Shown here: piece after piece, positions 11,792 through 22,767 of the stretch
Numbering within the stretch: position 1 is the stretch's first letter
Layout of the letters: the number at the start of each line of letters is the position of its first letter
NCBI RefSeq assembly: GCF_016545825.1
Contig: NC_052621.1
Location: 3,868,199-3,932,198 of the forward strand
DNA from: Eucalyptus grandis
Lineage: Eukaryota > Streptophyta > Magnoliopsida > Myrtales > Myrtaceae
DNA: 64,000 nt
Direction: 5' to 3'
Notes under the pieces: model-generated
Seen by the model: the letters and a program-made list of their open reading frames with translations, nothing else
Databases searched by the model: none
What the model was told of the DNA's origin: nothing
Made by a program: the position numbers and the translations under genes

Positions 11792-14700
11792 ATGCTGTCC
11801 TCCACAAGCGCTCTCGTCGTCCCCAATCTCCTTCTCCGGCGCGCCGACCCTCGCGCCGGCCCGACCCGCGCCCGACCCGGGAGGTGCGGTCTCCTCGCCG
11901 TCCGGTCGGCTTCCTCGAGCGTCACCCAGAAGCCGCCGGCGCCGGCGATCGTCGAAGACCGGGAGGGGGACCCGGCCGCCGAGCTCCGCGGCTCGGCGAA
12001 GTTCCCGGCGATAAGGGCGGCGAAGAGGGTGGTGCTGGTGAGGCACGGCCAGAGCACGTGGAATGCGGAGGGCCGGATCCAGGGCAGCTCCGACTTCGCG
12101 GTCCTCACGAAGAAAGGCGAGGCTCAGGCCGAGACCTCGCGCCTGATGCTCATCGACGACTCCTTCGACGTTTGCTTCACCAGGTGTGCGCAAAGTCGGT
12201 CTTTCCGTTGCGGTCCTCGTGTATTCGAAACCCGCCTTGCTTCGCTCATCGGAGCGGCGAGCGTTCTCTAGAGCTTGCTGAATAGAATGACTTACTCTGT
12301 AAAATTCCTTGCAAAAATATATTCTTGAACTGAAATCTAGTATTTGTCGGTTCGACGATCGAGTTGATATTCATCTCCGAATGGCGCGTTTCTCTGTTCA
12401 GCCCCCTAGCACGGTCGAAGAGAACGGCCGAGATCATATGGGGAGCGCGGGAGGAGGATATGATCAGTGAATCCGACTTGAGGGAAATCGACCTCTATTC
12501 ATTTCAAGTACGCTTGCTTACCTGATTAGTCCATAAGCCATCTGGAATGTGCAAAGATGAGACATTGGGCGGTGCATGCGAAATATGAACTGCTTTCTTT
12601 TGTTGATGTGGTGCGAAATCTAGGGTCTCCTGAAGCATGAGGGGAAAGCGAAGTTTGGCACAGCATTTCGGCAGTGGCAGGTGGATGCTGCAAATTTTTG
12701 CATCGACGGTCACTATCCCGTGAGGGAATTGTGGCAACGTGCTAGGGACTGCTGGAACAAAATTCTTGCCCATGAAAGCAGGTCTGTTCTCGTGGTTGCC
12801 CACAATGCTGTTAATCAGGCTCTTGTCGCTACCGCTATTGGTACTTCATCCTTTCACTCTTCAGATGAATGTCTGGACATACGAGTTCTGAGACAGCCGT
12901 GTTATCCATCCGACCTTTTTCTTTTGTCGTTCTTCCTCTCGATGACCAGGATTAGGAACAGAATATTTCCGGATTTTGCTACAAAGCAATTGCGGAGTCA
13001 GTGTACTGGATTTTACCCCGGGAGCTGAGGGTGGATCCCCATTTATATGCCTCAACCGGCTAAATCAGGTATGCGTCATTCAAGTACGCGATGATATACC
13101 CATGATTGTTTACTACATTAAAGCCCTTCTGGTGTAATGATCGAACGACACTGCACAGACTCCAGCTTCGCCTGTTGCTGCTGGCGCAGGCAGAAAAACC
13201 AGCAAGAGGATCATACTTATCTGTCATGGAGTAACAGAGAGCGGTGCTGAGGTAAACGCAATGACCTGATTACTTATTATTTAAGCACAAAAAAAGGAAA
13301 AACACCCTGACTGCATATTCATTAGGGAATCACATGTCTGATTACTTCTGTGATTCACCTCTCAATAAGACGCAGGTCACTGAAATGTCAAGTTCACTTA
13401 ACTGATTGGGCTTGGTGGATATTTCTGTGCCTTGTCCTTGGTTTCTATATGGCAAATATAACGTTGAACATGTCATTGTAGGCTTTAAATTTTTCTTTTT
13501 AGGCCAAATTGTAGGGCTATTGTGCATAGCTTCTTTTCTAGTTGTAGTGCAATTGGTTGTCAACTCAGACTATTCTTTACTGCACTTACTGTTATGTACG
13601 AATGCCTAGAGATCCATCTTACTAAGTAGGACGCCTCTTGTGCACTTCAAATTAAACTTGCTAGATGGGGATTCATAGTGAGGATTTTCTTGTTTGGGTG
13701 GACTTTTATCTGTACTTCTCAGATCTCTTCCGCTCCTCAGGTATACACTTTAGCTGATGACATTTTTCACTGGAAGGCAGTATATTGGACTGTGCCTGTG
13801 CTGCCATTATCTTTTTATTCTATTTCCAGCTTCTTCAGTCTCTTGGTTTTAAGATTATGATATTAACTTTTGATAATGTGCAGGTGACTTTTCCAAGTCA
13901 TGGTAATGAAACATTGAACCTGCTTGGAATCATACAGGTTTGACTCTTAGGATAAACCATATAGGTGACGCACAGGAATGGGCTCCTTTGCATTCTTATA
14001 ATCTATTTTCTTTTGCCCCATATGACAGTCCCAGAAAATTGCAGAGCTTCTTCTTGATTTGAAGGTCAGCTCGGTAATCAGCAGTCCGAGGAGTGCCAGC
14101 ATTGAGACAGCCATGGCTGTATCGAAAGTAAGCCCATGTCCTGGTCCTCACATCAGCATATCATTATAGCTATGAAAAATATGCCCCTACCCTAGGTTCT
14201 CAAGGAACTTAGTTACGCTATTGCAAAGTTAATCTCACTCTTAAGTCGTCCTTACCACTGCAGATTCAAGAAGCTGCAGACTGCTTGGGTGCTGACTGTG
14301 TGCCACGTTATGTTGAGATGAAGCAAATGCAGGAACTTGAATGTGAAAGCATTCTGCAGCAATCGAAGAAGGTAAAGGCATCCGATAGTGACAATGAATT
14401 AAACTTCTTTCTCCTACTGCCTAGTGCCAATGGCATCTTAAAGTTCTGATGAATCCACTCTTAGTAGGGCTGTGTTATGGGAATTACAGCAGCTGAACAT
14501 GCATCTGGTTTTTGAGGGGGATATTGCCCGTGTCTTTTTTCCTGCAGGATGCTGCCCCAGTTCCTTTTCTTCAACCCGGCTGGCTAAAACAACAGGAAGA
14601 CAAAGTCCTCACAGCACTGTGGGATCAGTCGGGGAGAGCCTGGCAGTCTCTCTTGGACGAACTATCCGGTGGATCCGAGCCTGAAAAAGTTGTGGCAGCA

Positions 14701-14922
14701 GTGGGGCATCCGGTGGCTCACATCGCACTGATGGGGCACTGCCTGGGTTTGACAAAAGAATGGATGGGATCGTTTCACCTTGACACGGGGAGCATCAGTG
14801 TCATCGACTTCCCAGATGGACCGGCAGGAAGAGGTGTTATCCGGTGCATAAACTACACCGCCCATTTGGGAAGATGGTCGATTCCCATCACCAGACCAAC
14901 ACTGGATGACGAAGATTTTTGA
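11792..14922 (+). CDS. Probable 2-carboxy-D-arabinitol-1-phosphatase, chloroplastic (phosphoglycerate-mutase-like)
   Basis: Enzyme family that dephosphorylates 2-carboxy-D-arabinitol 1-phosphate, the night-time tight-binding inhibitor of Rubisco, in the chloroplast stroma. Exons: 11792-12183, 12402-12507, 12624-12840, 12950-13068, 13159-13251, 13884-13937, 14029-14127, 14264-14371, 14548-14922. All are GT-AG, total 1563 nt, 520 residues, close to what I recall for Arabidopsis At5g22620. The Ser/Arg/Ala-rich N-terminus (about 1-70) looks like a transit peptide. The first histidine-phosphatase domain has the catalytic R84-H-G-Q motif, LREID and VVAHNAVNQ. A second, tandem domain begins near IILICHG, where the catalytic Arg is replaced by Cys, and ends with VGHP and the C-terminal RCINYTAHLGRW...DDEDF block. 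A complete, apparently functional gene; the precise substrate is inferred from the family. Confidence 0.93.
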
Positions 14923-15479
14923 CTGCCTCACGAATGTTGATAGGTATACTCCAATCAGGAGAGCACATACTTTTGACACCCTGCTGCCTGTATAGTACAT
15001 TGTCTGGATGGTGTTATCATTCGACTATCCATACTAATCTTCACTTGGTGAAATTATGTTAAAGCCCACTTTGAGGAAAGCGCCTTTGGGAAAATGCAAA
15101 GGATTTTAAGTTAATGGAGTTTTGGGAAAATGCAAACGATTTTAATTTTTAAGTTAATGGGGTTTTCTAAAATGCATATTGCATTTGATAAATTATAGTT
15201 TATAAGTCTGTTGGGAAATACCTTTGAACAAAATAGTATTTGGAAAAATTTATATTTATAAAGGACTTTTATGATTAAAAAAAAAAAATAGTTGGTTGAC
15301 GAAGGATAGGCAGCCATTGACAGCGCTTAAAATCTGTCTCCGGTGGTCGACATATCAAGTCGCAAGATCTCAGGTAGCCGCCGGGGACAACATCTTCTCC
15401 TCCTTTTCATCTTAACCACCATCATCTTCTCCTCCATCTTATCTAGCATCTCAATCTCTCTTCTCTAGGAAGCACAAGC
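14923..15479. other. 3' flank of CA1Pase-like gene, no gene
   Basis: AT-rich tail with a repeated phrase 'ttttgggaaaatgcaaa.gattttaa' near 15085-15150 and a poly-A patch at 15279-15289. Nothing coding is recognised. Confidence 0.4.
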
Positions 15480-15800
15480 TTGGTGGTCTCGATGCCAGAG
15501 GGCTCCGCCCTCTTTGACCTCTTGCTTGAGGAGATCATCCTCCCGATCCTCGACTTTCTCCACTGGGACCTGCTCGACTACAAGTCCTCCCTCGGCTGCT
15601 GCTCCTTCCATCCCGACAAGTCTTGCCATCGCAAGTTCCTCCGCCCCCTCCACACCGAGCACCTCCCCACCACCCTCACTCATTGCCTTAATGCTGTCGC
15701 CCTTGACATGTCCCTCTACCCCCGTGTCACCAATGCCTCCCTCGCCGTTGTCATCGTCTCTCGTGAGGATGCCCTCTACTCCTTTGCCCTCCACATCACC
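15480..15800 (+). pseudogene. Truncated F-box/LRR-repeat protein (FBL3-type) N-terminal fragment
   Basis: About 105 codons resemble the start of F-box/LRR-repeat protein 3: an F-box-like stretch FDLLLEEIILPILDFL, then HRKFLRPLHTEHLPTTL, then the first LRR phrase ALDMSLYPRVTNASLA. The expected 'KSFSL.CKSF' segment is altered (YKSSLGCCSF). After about 15790 the homology stops and the reading frame closes at 15822. Downstream is low-complexity text repeating 'gatttgagttgc.gtga'. The family protein is several hundred residues, so this is a captured or degenerated 5' fragment rather than a working gene. Confidence 0.6.
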
Positions 15801-16726
15801 GATTCTTCACCACCGCCGAGTTGATTTGAGTCGCAGCGAACCTAGATTTGAGTTGCAGTGAGGGGTCGCGCGACCCAGATTAGCGAGGATCTAGGTCGTG
15901 GCGACTTAGATTTGAGTTGCGGTGACCCAAACTTGGCTGCAGCGACTCGTGGGGGGTCATGTGACCAAGATCGACGGCCCCCTGTCGTGGTCACGTGACG
16001 ACTCAGATTTGCATTGCCATGACTCGCAGAGGTCGCCTAGGTCGTCGTGACCATGTCTCCCTAACTATCACTATCCCCTCACAGTCAAATACAACCAAAC
16101 TGGCTACCCTCAACATAGAAGATGAATAGTGTCACATAATAAGGGCAAAAATGGAAAAACAAAAAGTCGTGAGGACAATTTCGGGGAAAAAAAGGAGTGC
16201 ACAATACCGGCGTGGGCATGCCGAGAAAGCTAAAAGCTCAAGGCAGCCTATGATCAGTCTTGGGCTTTTTGATCCGCCTTGGATTTTCGGTATTCTAAAT
16301 GCCCACTTTTCTCCATTGAGATTTGCAAATTTTTTTCTAAACACTCAATATTTGGCCCAATTCAAAGTCTCTTCCAAATGCTACTCCCAAACACACTCTT
16401 ATCTCCCCTTGTCGTTGCGACAAGCGGAGGAGGCAACCCAAGATTTCTTTGTAAAAGAGGTAAATAGAACAAAAAGACATGGTGTCCTAATCTCTCTGAT
16501 CATGTTAGTTTGTTGACAACATCCCAACTAATTCAAGTCGATTGGACGGTCAAAAAAGGGCAAAAAGGGATGAAGTACACGGAAGAAAAACTAAAGAAAT
16601 GATGGGACGATGGACCTCATCAATAGAAGTAAATCATTCAAAGATGGCAAGACAGGCAACTTTTTGTCGGGCAAAACCAGCTTCCTGTAATTGCAGCGCC
16701 TCTTATAAAGAAAAGAAAAAATTACA
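15801..16726. other. Intergenic with short degenerate repeats
   Basis: 15830-16030 repeats 'agatttgagttgc' and 'gtc(g)cgtgacc' phrases. 16195-16400 shares 'aaagctcaaggcag', 'cttgggctttt' and 'cccaaacacac' with the element at 22.8-23.9 kb and may be a decayed relative. No gene recognised. Confidence 0.35.
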
Positions 16727-17130
16727 CAAATAATCCTAAACTTTAACTTAATATATTATATGATTCATGAATTTTTAATTTGTTCGATGTGATTTTTGAA
16801 TTTTAGCCGAATATACAATGTGGTCCTTGAACTTTTAATTTGTTCATAGCATTCCTTTAAATTTTGGTACATCTCCACTTTAGTCTATTGATCATATGAA
16901 GATGTTCAATGTTGTCTCTAATCTTGAATTAATGGGACTGCAGCGAATATTTTCGTATAGTTTATGGACTACGTTGGACATATATCAAAAGTTCGAGATC
17001 ACATTAAACAAATTAAAAGTTCAAGAATTATAATGAACATTAGGTTAAAGTTTATGGACCGTATTGAACAAATTAAAAGTTTAGAAATCACATTGCACGT
17101 TAGGCCAGAGTTCAGAGATCATTTGTATCA
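16727..17130. mobile_element. Foldback (MITE-like) element with long terminal inverted repeats
   Basis: The left end (acacaaataatcctaaactt...) pairs with the reverse complement of the right end (...gttcagagatcatttgtatc). The inner part repeats the same theme in both orientations: 'ccttgaacttttaatttgttc' on the left and 'gaacaaattaaaag' phrases on the right. The whole 0.4 kb could fold into a hairpin and has no coding capacity. A relative lies at 27668-28008. Confidence 0.7.
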
Positions 17131-17170
17131 TTAATCCAACAAAAGAAAGAAGGAGATGCGGACCCTTGGA

Positions 17171-18101
17171 GTGCCATAACTTGGCAGAAAGGGTCATAAC
17201 TTTCAAAAGGTATACTTAAGTGCCAAAATCGGATCAAAGTGCCATAACTTGGCAGAAATGGACATTTAAGTGCCATAACTTTCAAAATATATACTTAAGT
17301 GCCAAAATCGGATCAAAGTAAATCACTTGAGAGCTAATCCGGCCAAAATCCGACCAAATTGCATATGTGACATTTTTTCGGTTAAGTGAATGCAAAACGA
17401 CGCCGTTTTGCATCGACGTGATAAAAATATATAAAAATAATAAAATTAAATTTAGTTAAAATATTTAAAAATAATAATTTTAATATTTAGGGGGGAAGGC
17501 GGCCGAGGGCTAGTCCTCCGCCACCGCCACCTCCCTCGCCGTCGCCGGAAGGGCCGGTGATGGAGGGGGGAGGGTCGGCCGAGGTCGCCGGCCTTGGCTA
17601 GGGCCGGCAACCTCGACCGATCGGCAACGAGGACTTGCGAGCCCTCCTCACTCAAATCCGATGAGGGTTGGTGGCCCTCACCTAGATCAAGCCGCGGGGG
17701 GAGGAGGAAGAGGGAGGCGATCGGCGGCGAGGGTTGGGGCCATCGGCGGCCCCTCGACGGCCCCAATCGACCGACGGTGAGGGTCTGCGTGCCTCGCCCC
17801 AAATCCGGGCGAGGGTCGTGGCCCTCACCCAATCCGACTGGGGGAGGAGGAAGAGGGAGGTGGCGGCGGTGAGGGTTGGGGCCATCGAGCCGGCGGCTCT
17901 AGGCGACGGTGAGGGCCTCGCATGCCTCGCCCCAATCCGGGTGAGGGGGCCGAGTCCTTGGGCGAGGGTCGAGGGCACGTAGGCTCTCGGTCGGCTTGAG
18001 GGTTTGGCCGCCCTCCCCCACCTTTCGGCGACGAGGAGGAGGCTCTAAGGGTTCGCCCGACTCGGTGAGGTTGCCTTCCTCCTCCGGTTTTTTTTTTTTT
18101 A

Positions 18102-18174
<73 letters not shown>

Positions 18175-18300
18175 TATATTATTATTTTGTTTTTAATTTA
18201 ATTAATTAATTTTTATATTATATTAAAATTAAATTATGCCAAAACGACGTCGTTTTGACTAATTTAAGGGCTCTATTTTGGTCAACACTCAAAATGATAT
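17171..18300. repeat. Composite repeat: 68-bp tandem pair, GC-rich core, palindromic 'aaacgacgtcgttt' borders, (AAT)n
   Basis: A 68-bp unit starting gtgccataacttggcagaaa occurs at 17171 and again at 17239 (the second copy ends near 17319). A palindrome (gcaaaacgacgccgttttgc) at 17394-17413 has a counterpart (caaaacgacgtcgttttg) near 18240 and a third near 18290. Between them lie about 600 bp of GC-rich sequence (17490-18080) that repeats 'ggcgagggtc...gccctcacc' phrases and has open but non-protein-like frames, then an (AAT)n microsatellite at about 18100-18172. It reads as a non-autonomous repeat with a GC-rich insert. Confidence 0.6.
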
Positions 18301-18497
18301 CGTTTTGGGTGAATTAGAACTGACTAACAAAAAGGAACAAAGCTTCAACGAAATAGAACAGAAAAAGAAACAAAAAAGTCGTTTCTTTTGAAAAGGAACA
18401 CTTCTTCGATGGAACAAAAGAACAAAAACCAAAGGAACCTCAACAAGAAATATTAATATTTAATTATCATGTATGATTTTTTCCGGTTTCGGCGCGA

Positions 18498-18551
18498 CAG
18501 ATCTGGGACGGCTCGCTCGAGCCTCGAGCGAGCGTTGCTCGCCCAGATCTG
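18498..18551. repeat. Perfect nested hairpin
   Basis: Outer arms cagatctggg (18498-18507) and cccagatctg (18542-18551) enclose inner arms gctcgctcga (18511-18520) and tcgagcgagc (18524-18533) with a 3-nt loop. A strong cruciform candidate of unknown role. Confidence 0.7.
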
Positions 18552-18559
18552 CGGTAGAG

Positions 18560-19106
18560 CAAGGAGACGAACTCGAGCTCCGGTTCTGCTTTTTTCGCTT
18601 TCTTCCGATTCTCGGTGTTTTACTTTTCTTCAAATATTACATTTAAATGTGGGAAACCCAAGAAGGGGAGGAAGGTTCAGTTTGATTCGAAATAGCGTTT
18701 GGGTTGTTTGATTCTTTTTCGTGGTTGTTGATTATAAGTGGTTTGGAGATGTGGGTTCTGGTGACTATCCGGGTTTCGCTCCGTTTCCTTGTGGTGATGT
18801 TTCTTTGTTGTGGGCGGCTATTTGCACAGGTCTCGGGGATGGAATTTTGGTTTTCATCTGGCACCAAAGCAGACAGCTTGTTGAAAATGTCCGTCTCGAA
18901 TTCATCATTTCGGGCTGTTTCTGTGGATTTATTGCTTGGCAGTTCCATGTGGCTTCGGTTGCTTGCGATGTGTTATTTGCTACTTAGTTATGAAAACAAA
19001 TGAGATCAGTAATTGGCCTAAATTTTTTATTTGAAAAATTTGGGTTCCTTTGGCAAGAAGGTGGCAAGAAGGCATTTAAAGTTAGTTTTTATCCCAAGAA
19101 AGAAGA
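18560..19106. other. Unassigned, open but unrecognised frames
   Basis: Sequence at 18700-19000 stays open in more than one forward frame, and none gives a protein I recognise. It might be a decayed exon or leader. I see no splice-supported gene. Confidence 0.3.
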
Positions 19107-19570
19107 TTATAACATTTACACATTTTCACGTCCATTTACTGTGAATTTGGGTTTGGAGCCCAAGATGAGATGGGCCGACCTCAAGTCGATTGTGCTGAGC
19201 AAAATGCCCAAGGACGATCCCCACGTGCGCCTCTCATTGGAAAGCTCGTGTTCTCAGACCGGCCCAGCCCAGTGGGGAGCATTTAGCAAAATTTATACAA
19301 ACTTTAATTACAAAATTTCCTACTAAATATGCCATATGATCATGCTAAAAATGTTTGTCTTCACTAACCATGAACAAATAAAATTAATGAACATTTGAAG
19401 AATGAGAATTCAATATCAATTTTAAACTTTATTAAAAAATGTTTTAAAAAAAGAATTTTTTTTTTTCGCGGATTATAACATTTACACATTTTCACGTCCA
19501 TTTACTGTGAATTTGGGTTTGGAGCCCAAGATGAGATGGGCCGACGCTCCGACCGGCCCAGCCCAGTGGG
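19107..19570. repeat. Direct duplication upstream of the NFD6-like gene
   Basis: A 75-bp block beginning gattataacatttacacatt and ending gatgagatgggccgac occurs at 19107-19181 and again at about 19472-19546. 'gaccggcccagcccagtgggg' follows at 19258 and at 19549. The second copy lacks the 19182-19257 interior, so the duplicated segment suffered an internal deletion. Confidence 0.85.
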
Positions 19571-19704
19571 GGGAGCCCGCTCGCGGTCGAGCTAGCCGTC
19601 CTCGTCCTCGCGGCAGACTCTGCAATTCCCCGGTCGGAGAGGCGGCGGAGGCGGTTTTAGGGAGGTTTTAGGGCTGCCGCAGCAGCAGCAGAAGGGGAGC
19701 GAAA

Positions 19705-20091
19705 ATGGCAGCTTCCGTCGCCGGAAGATCCGCATTCCTCCGCGCCATCTCGAGGGCAACGGCGAGGACTCCGACCAGCTCCACGCCCAGAGGAACGGCC
19801 GCCGCGTCGCCCCGCCCTCCGATCCGTCCCCATTTTGGACTTCCTCGGACTCCGATTTCGCCTCCTCCTCCTCCTCCTCCTCCGTCGTTCAGGTCGGTTT
19901 CGCCGTCTCCTCTCTGGGATCTTCCTTTGTACGAGGTTGTGCGTTTCTGGTTTTGATTGCGAACTCGTCTTGGATTCGCGCTGTCAGGTTGGTGCGGCGG
20001 GAGCTGAGTTCCCTCCTCCCCGTCCACAGCGCCGTTGCTTCTGCTCGCCTCGTGTCGAAGCTCCCCAGCGAAGTCAACTCTTCCTTCGAAG

Positions 20092-20129
<38 letters not shown>

Positions 20130-20235
20130 GATTCCGTCTTATGAAGTTTGCAACTTCATAGTATTTCGCTTGTTCTTTCATCATAAAAACTCGACATTGA
20201 CAGGGAGGTTCGCGAATTATCTGAGTCCCATCTGA
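19705..20235 (+). CDS. Small mitochondrial NFD6/NOXY2-like protein
   Basis: Exons 19705-19892, 19988-20091 and 20204-20235 give 107 residues. The N-terminus (MAASVAGRSAFLRAISRA) is Arg/Ser/Ala-rich with no acidic residues, as in a mitochondrial presequence. The second exon carries the family-like core RRELSSLLPVHSAVASARL, comparable to 'LLPLHSAVASARL' in NOXY2 and NFD6-type proteins, and the third exon ends FANYLSPI. Function in this family is poorly defined (mitochondrial; oxylipin response and nuclear-fusion phenotypes are known for relatives). The second donor is GTCCTC, placed directly at the head of a CT microsatellite, so retention of intron 2 would give a different Ser/Leu-repeat tail. 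Similarity was judged by eye. Confidence 0.72.
20094..20126 (+). repeat. (CT)n microsatellite at a splice donor
   Basis: About 16 CT units begin within the intron 2 donor of the NFD6-like gene. Confidence 0.95.
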
Positions 20236-22767
20236 AGTTGGTGCCTACGCAAAGCATAGAGAATGGCTCTCGCTTCGTCGGAGCTGCTGGATGATTCATT
20301 CGGCGGCAGGAATAGGCTTCCCGAGATTTTATCTGTTCAATCGACCATACTTTCGGATTAGAGTGATTTTTTTTTTCTTCTGTAGTATTCTGTATGTTGA
20401 ATTTCGTTCTATTTCGGAGAGGGCATGGGGGGTCGGAATTTGTTTTTCCCAAATAAATGCCAGATGAGTTACGCAAGTCTACTGCGAGAATCAATGGGCA
20501 GTACGCGTTATAATTGGTTATTGAATTAAGCCTTCTATCACCACAGTGAAGCGATGCTACTTTGCTTTGGACCTGAATTGCTGAGTACTGCTTGAAATAG
20601 CAGGTGCCTTGATGCATCACATTGTATCTGTGCTTCTTTGTTGCTGTAAAGAGATAAATTGCATATCCAATATGAAGAATTCATGACATCTTTCATTACT
20701 CGGGACTAAAATTGCTCTTGGAGCCATTTTAGATTTTCTTTTGGAGAACTTCTGCATTTTGTTGAGAGTAGGAAAGCTATGGTTGTATTACAGGGAAAAG
20801 TTACACTGAGAATCATCTGGAGGAAAATCTATGTTTGCTAATGCTTAGCATGCGGTGGTTGATGTCGGCAGATGTAATGGGTTCGTCTGAAATCCAGAGT
20901 TGTTCAGCAGGTTGTGCTTTCCTCTAGATAAGTTTTCATTCTGCTCCCTTATTTTAGTCACTCTATTAGGAATTGCTTTCTTTTACTATGATGCATTGCG
21001 TGGAATCGTGAATGTAGTTGTGTGTTGATCATGCTAATTGACTTGTGAGATGTTCACACCAGAGACGGATGGATGGCTTTGAGTTAATCAAATATAGAGT
21101 GTAAATATTCATAACATGACAATTGCTTCCTTGCTGAAGTATGAAGATTATACCAGTTCAATGATTAACAAGAGTTCTGTTCTCGTTTACTTTGAACAGT
21201 TAGGGTTGACAGATTGAGGATAAATGGTAATGTCATGCTCTTACTCATCTGCAAGAGAGTGGGACCCATGATTCTGTATTTTGGTGGCTTATGCTTATTT
21301 CTTTATCATGGCATTCAAGTGCTTGGTATGCTGATTTAGTTGATAGTGAGATGTGGTCCTTTATTTTTTCCTCTGAACTAGAAGGATCAGATTGTGCTAG
21401 AAGCCATTGGCTATCTTGGTTCGTATAACTCAGCCCAACTGATAGTCGCAGACATTCTGAAGAAGGTTTTATTTAGTGGCTTCTGACTATTGTCATTTGC
21501 AGCTCTTTAATAGCTAGAGAGTTTGGCCTCTAGACACTTGGCCTAGTTTGAAGGAGTAGAATGTGAGGGTGCAACGTCAGGGTAAAATGAAATGTACTGA
21601 GAGCTTTACTGGGAATAACTGCAGAGTTTCGGATAATTCTCTAATATTGGGTAATTCTGCCTGATGGTTCATATTCTCATTAGGCTTTTCTAGCTTGGGA
21701 AAGAGATATAAATCCATAGTGGAAGAATGAATTTTTGGTTGGAGTAGGTGAATTTTCAGAGCAAGATGAGATGGTAGTACCTCTTCAGCCGGTGCGTTAT
21801 GTGTGAAGCAATTGCAGGTCTGGAGCTCAGTAGGCTCTACTTGGTCATTTTGAAACTTCATTTGCCAGCACATTCTCCTCCTTGTATGTTGTGAATTTAT
21901 TGCAAGCAAGAGCAGACATAATTTCTTAGGTTGTCTGTTTTTGTATATGGGTTTGGACAGATTTTCTTTTTCTTAGCATATCGATATCTGGCAAGACTCT
22001 TCAGTTTGTAATTCTTTGTAATACCACATGTTTTGTGCCATTGCTCATGACGCATGACAAAATCTACTACATATCTGCGGTTCGGTGAGCATTGAGCAAG
22101 ATCACGGGCCTACCAACATGAAGAGTTGGCATTTTGGGCAAGTTCCATCATTTGCCAGGGAAGGAAAATTGTGAAGAGGTCAACCGTCTCCTTCTTTTCA
22201 TGTGGTGGTTAGGTCATGGAGGTTGCAGGTGAAAACAATTTTTTCATCAAAGGTTGGCTACAACTGGGAAGAATCTATTGATGTGATATCTGTCTATGCA
22301 GGTAATGTAACTACCCCTATGCAGGTGATATCTGCCTTCGCTTCTACAGTCTTCCGTGTAATTCATTTATATTGAGTGTGATTGGCAAGTTTAACTCTTG
22401 CTCTTGAATTTGTCATAGTGATAGTATTCGAGTCTAGTAATTGAAATTCCAAAATATTTAATTAGCTGAGATGCTAAGGTGACTGGAAAGTTTGGTGTGT
22501 TTTGGGTATAATTCACGCTGGTTGTATTATTTTGTCTTGGGTCTTGGATATTCATTATCTTCTTATAGAAACTGTCTACCTGAGATTTGTTATCTCTACC
22601 TAACAATTTTGCTTGTAAGATTAGACAGCTGAAAAGCTATTGATTTCAAGTCCATGTGCAGTGCATTGTAAATTTGCAGTAGCTCTTGACTCTATTCATT
22701 GGTTAGGAGTACTTATGGAATCTAGGCCTCTTTAGATTACTTTTCTTTCCATTGCCATACAATTATG
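20236..22767. other. Intergenic, 2.5 kb without a recognised gene
   Basis: T-rich sequence on the plus strand with many 'tgcag' and 'ttgcag' acceptor-like sites. It could include spliced 3' UTR of the upstream gene, but no conserved coding segment is visible on either strand. Confidence 0.35.
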
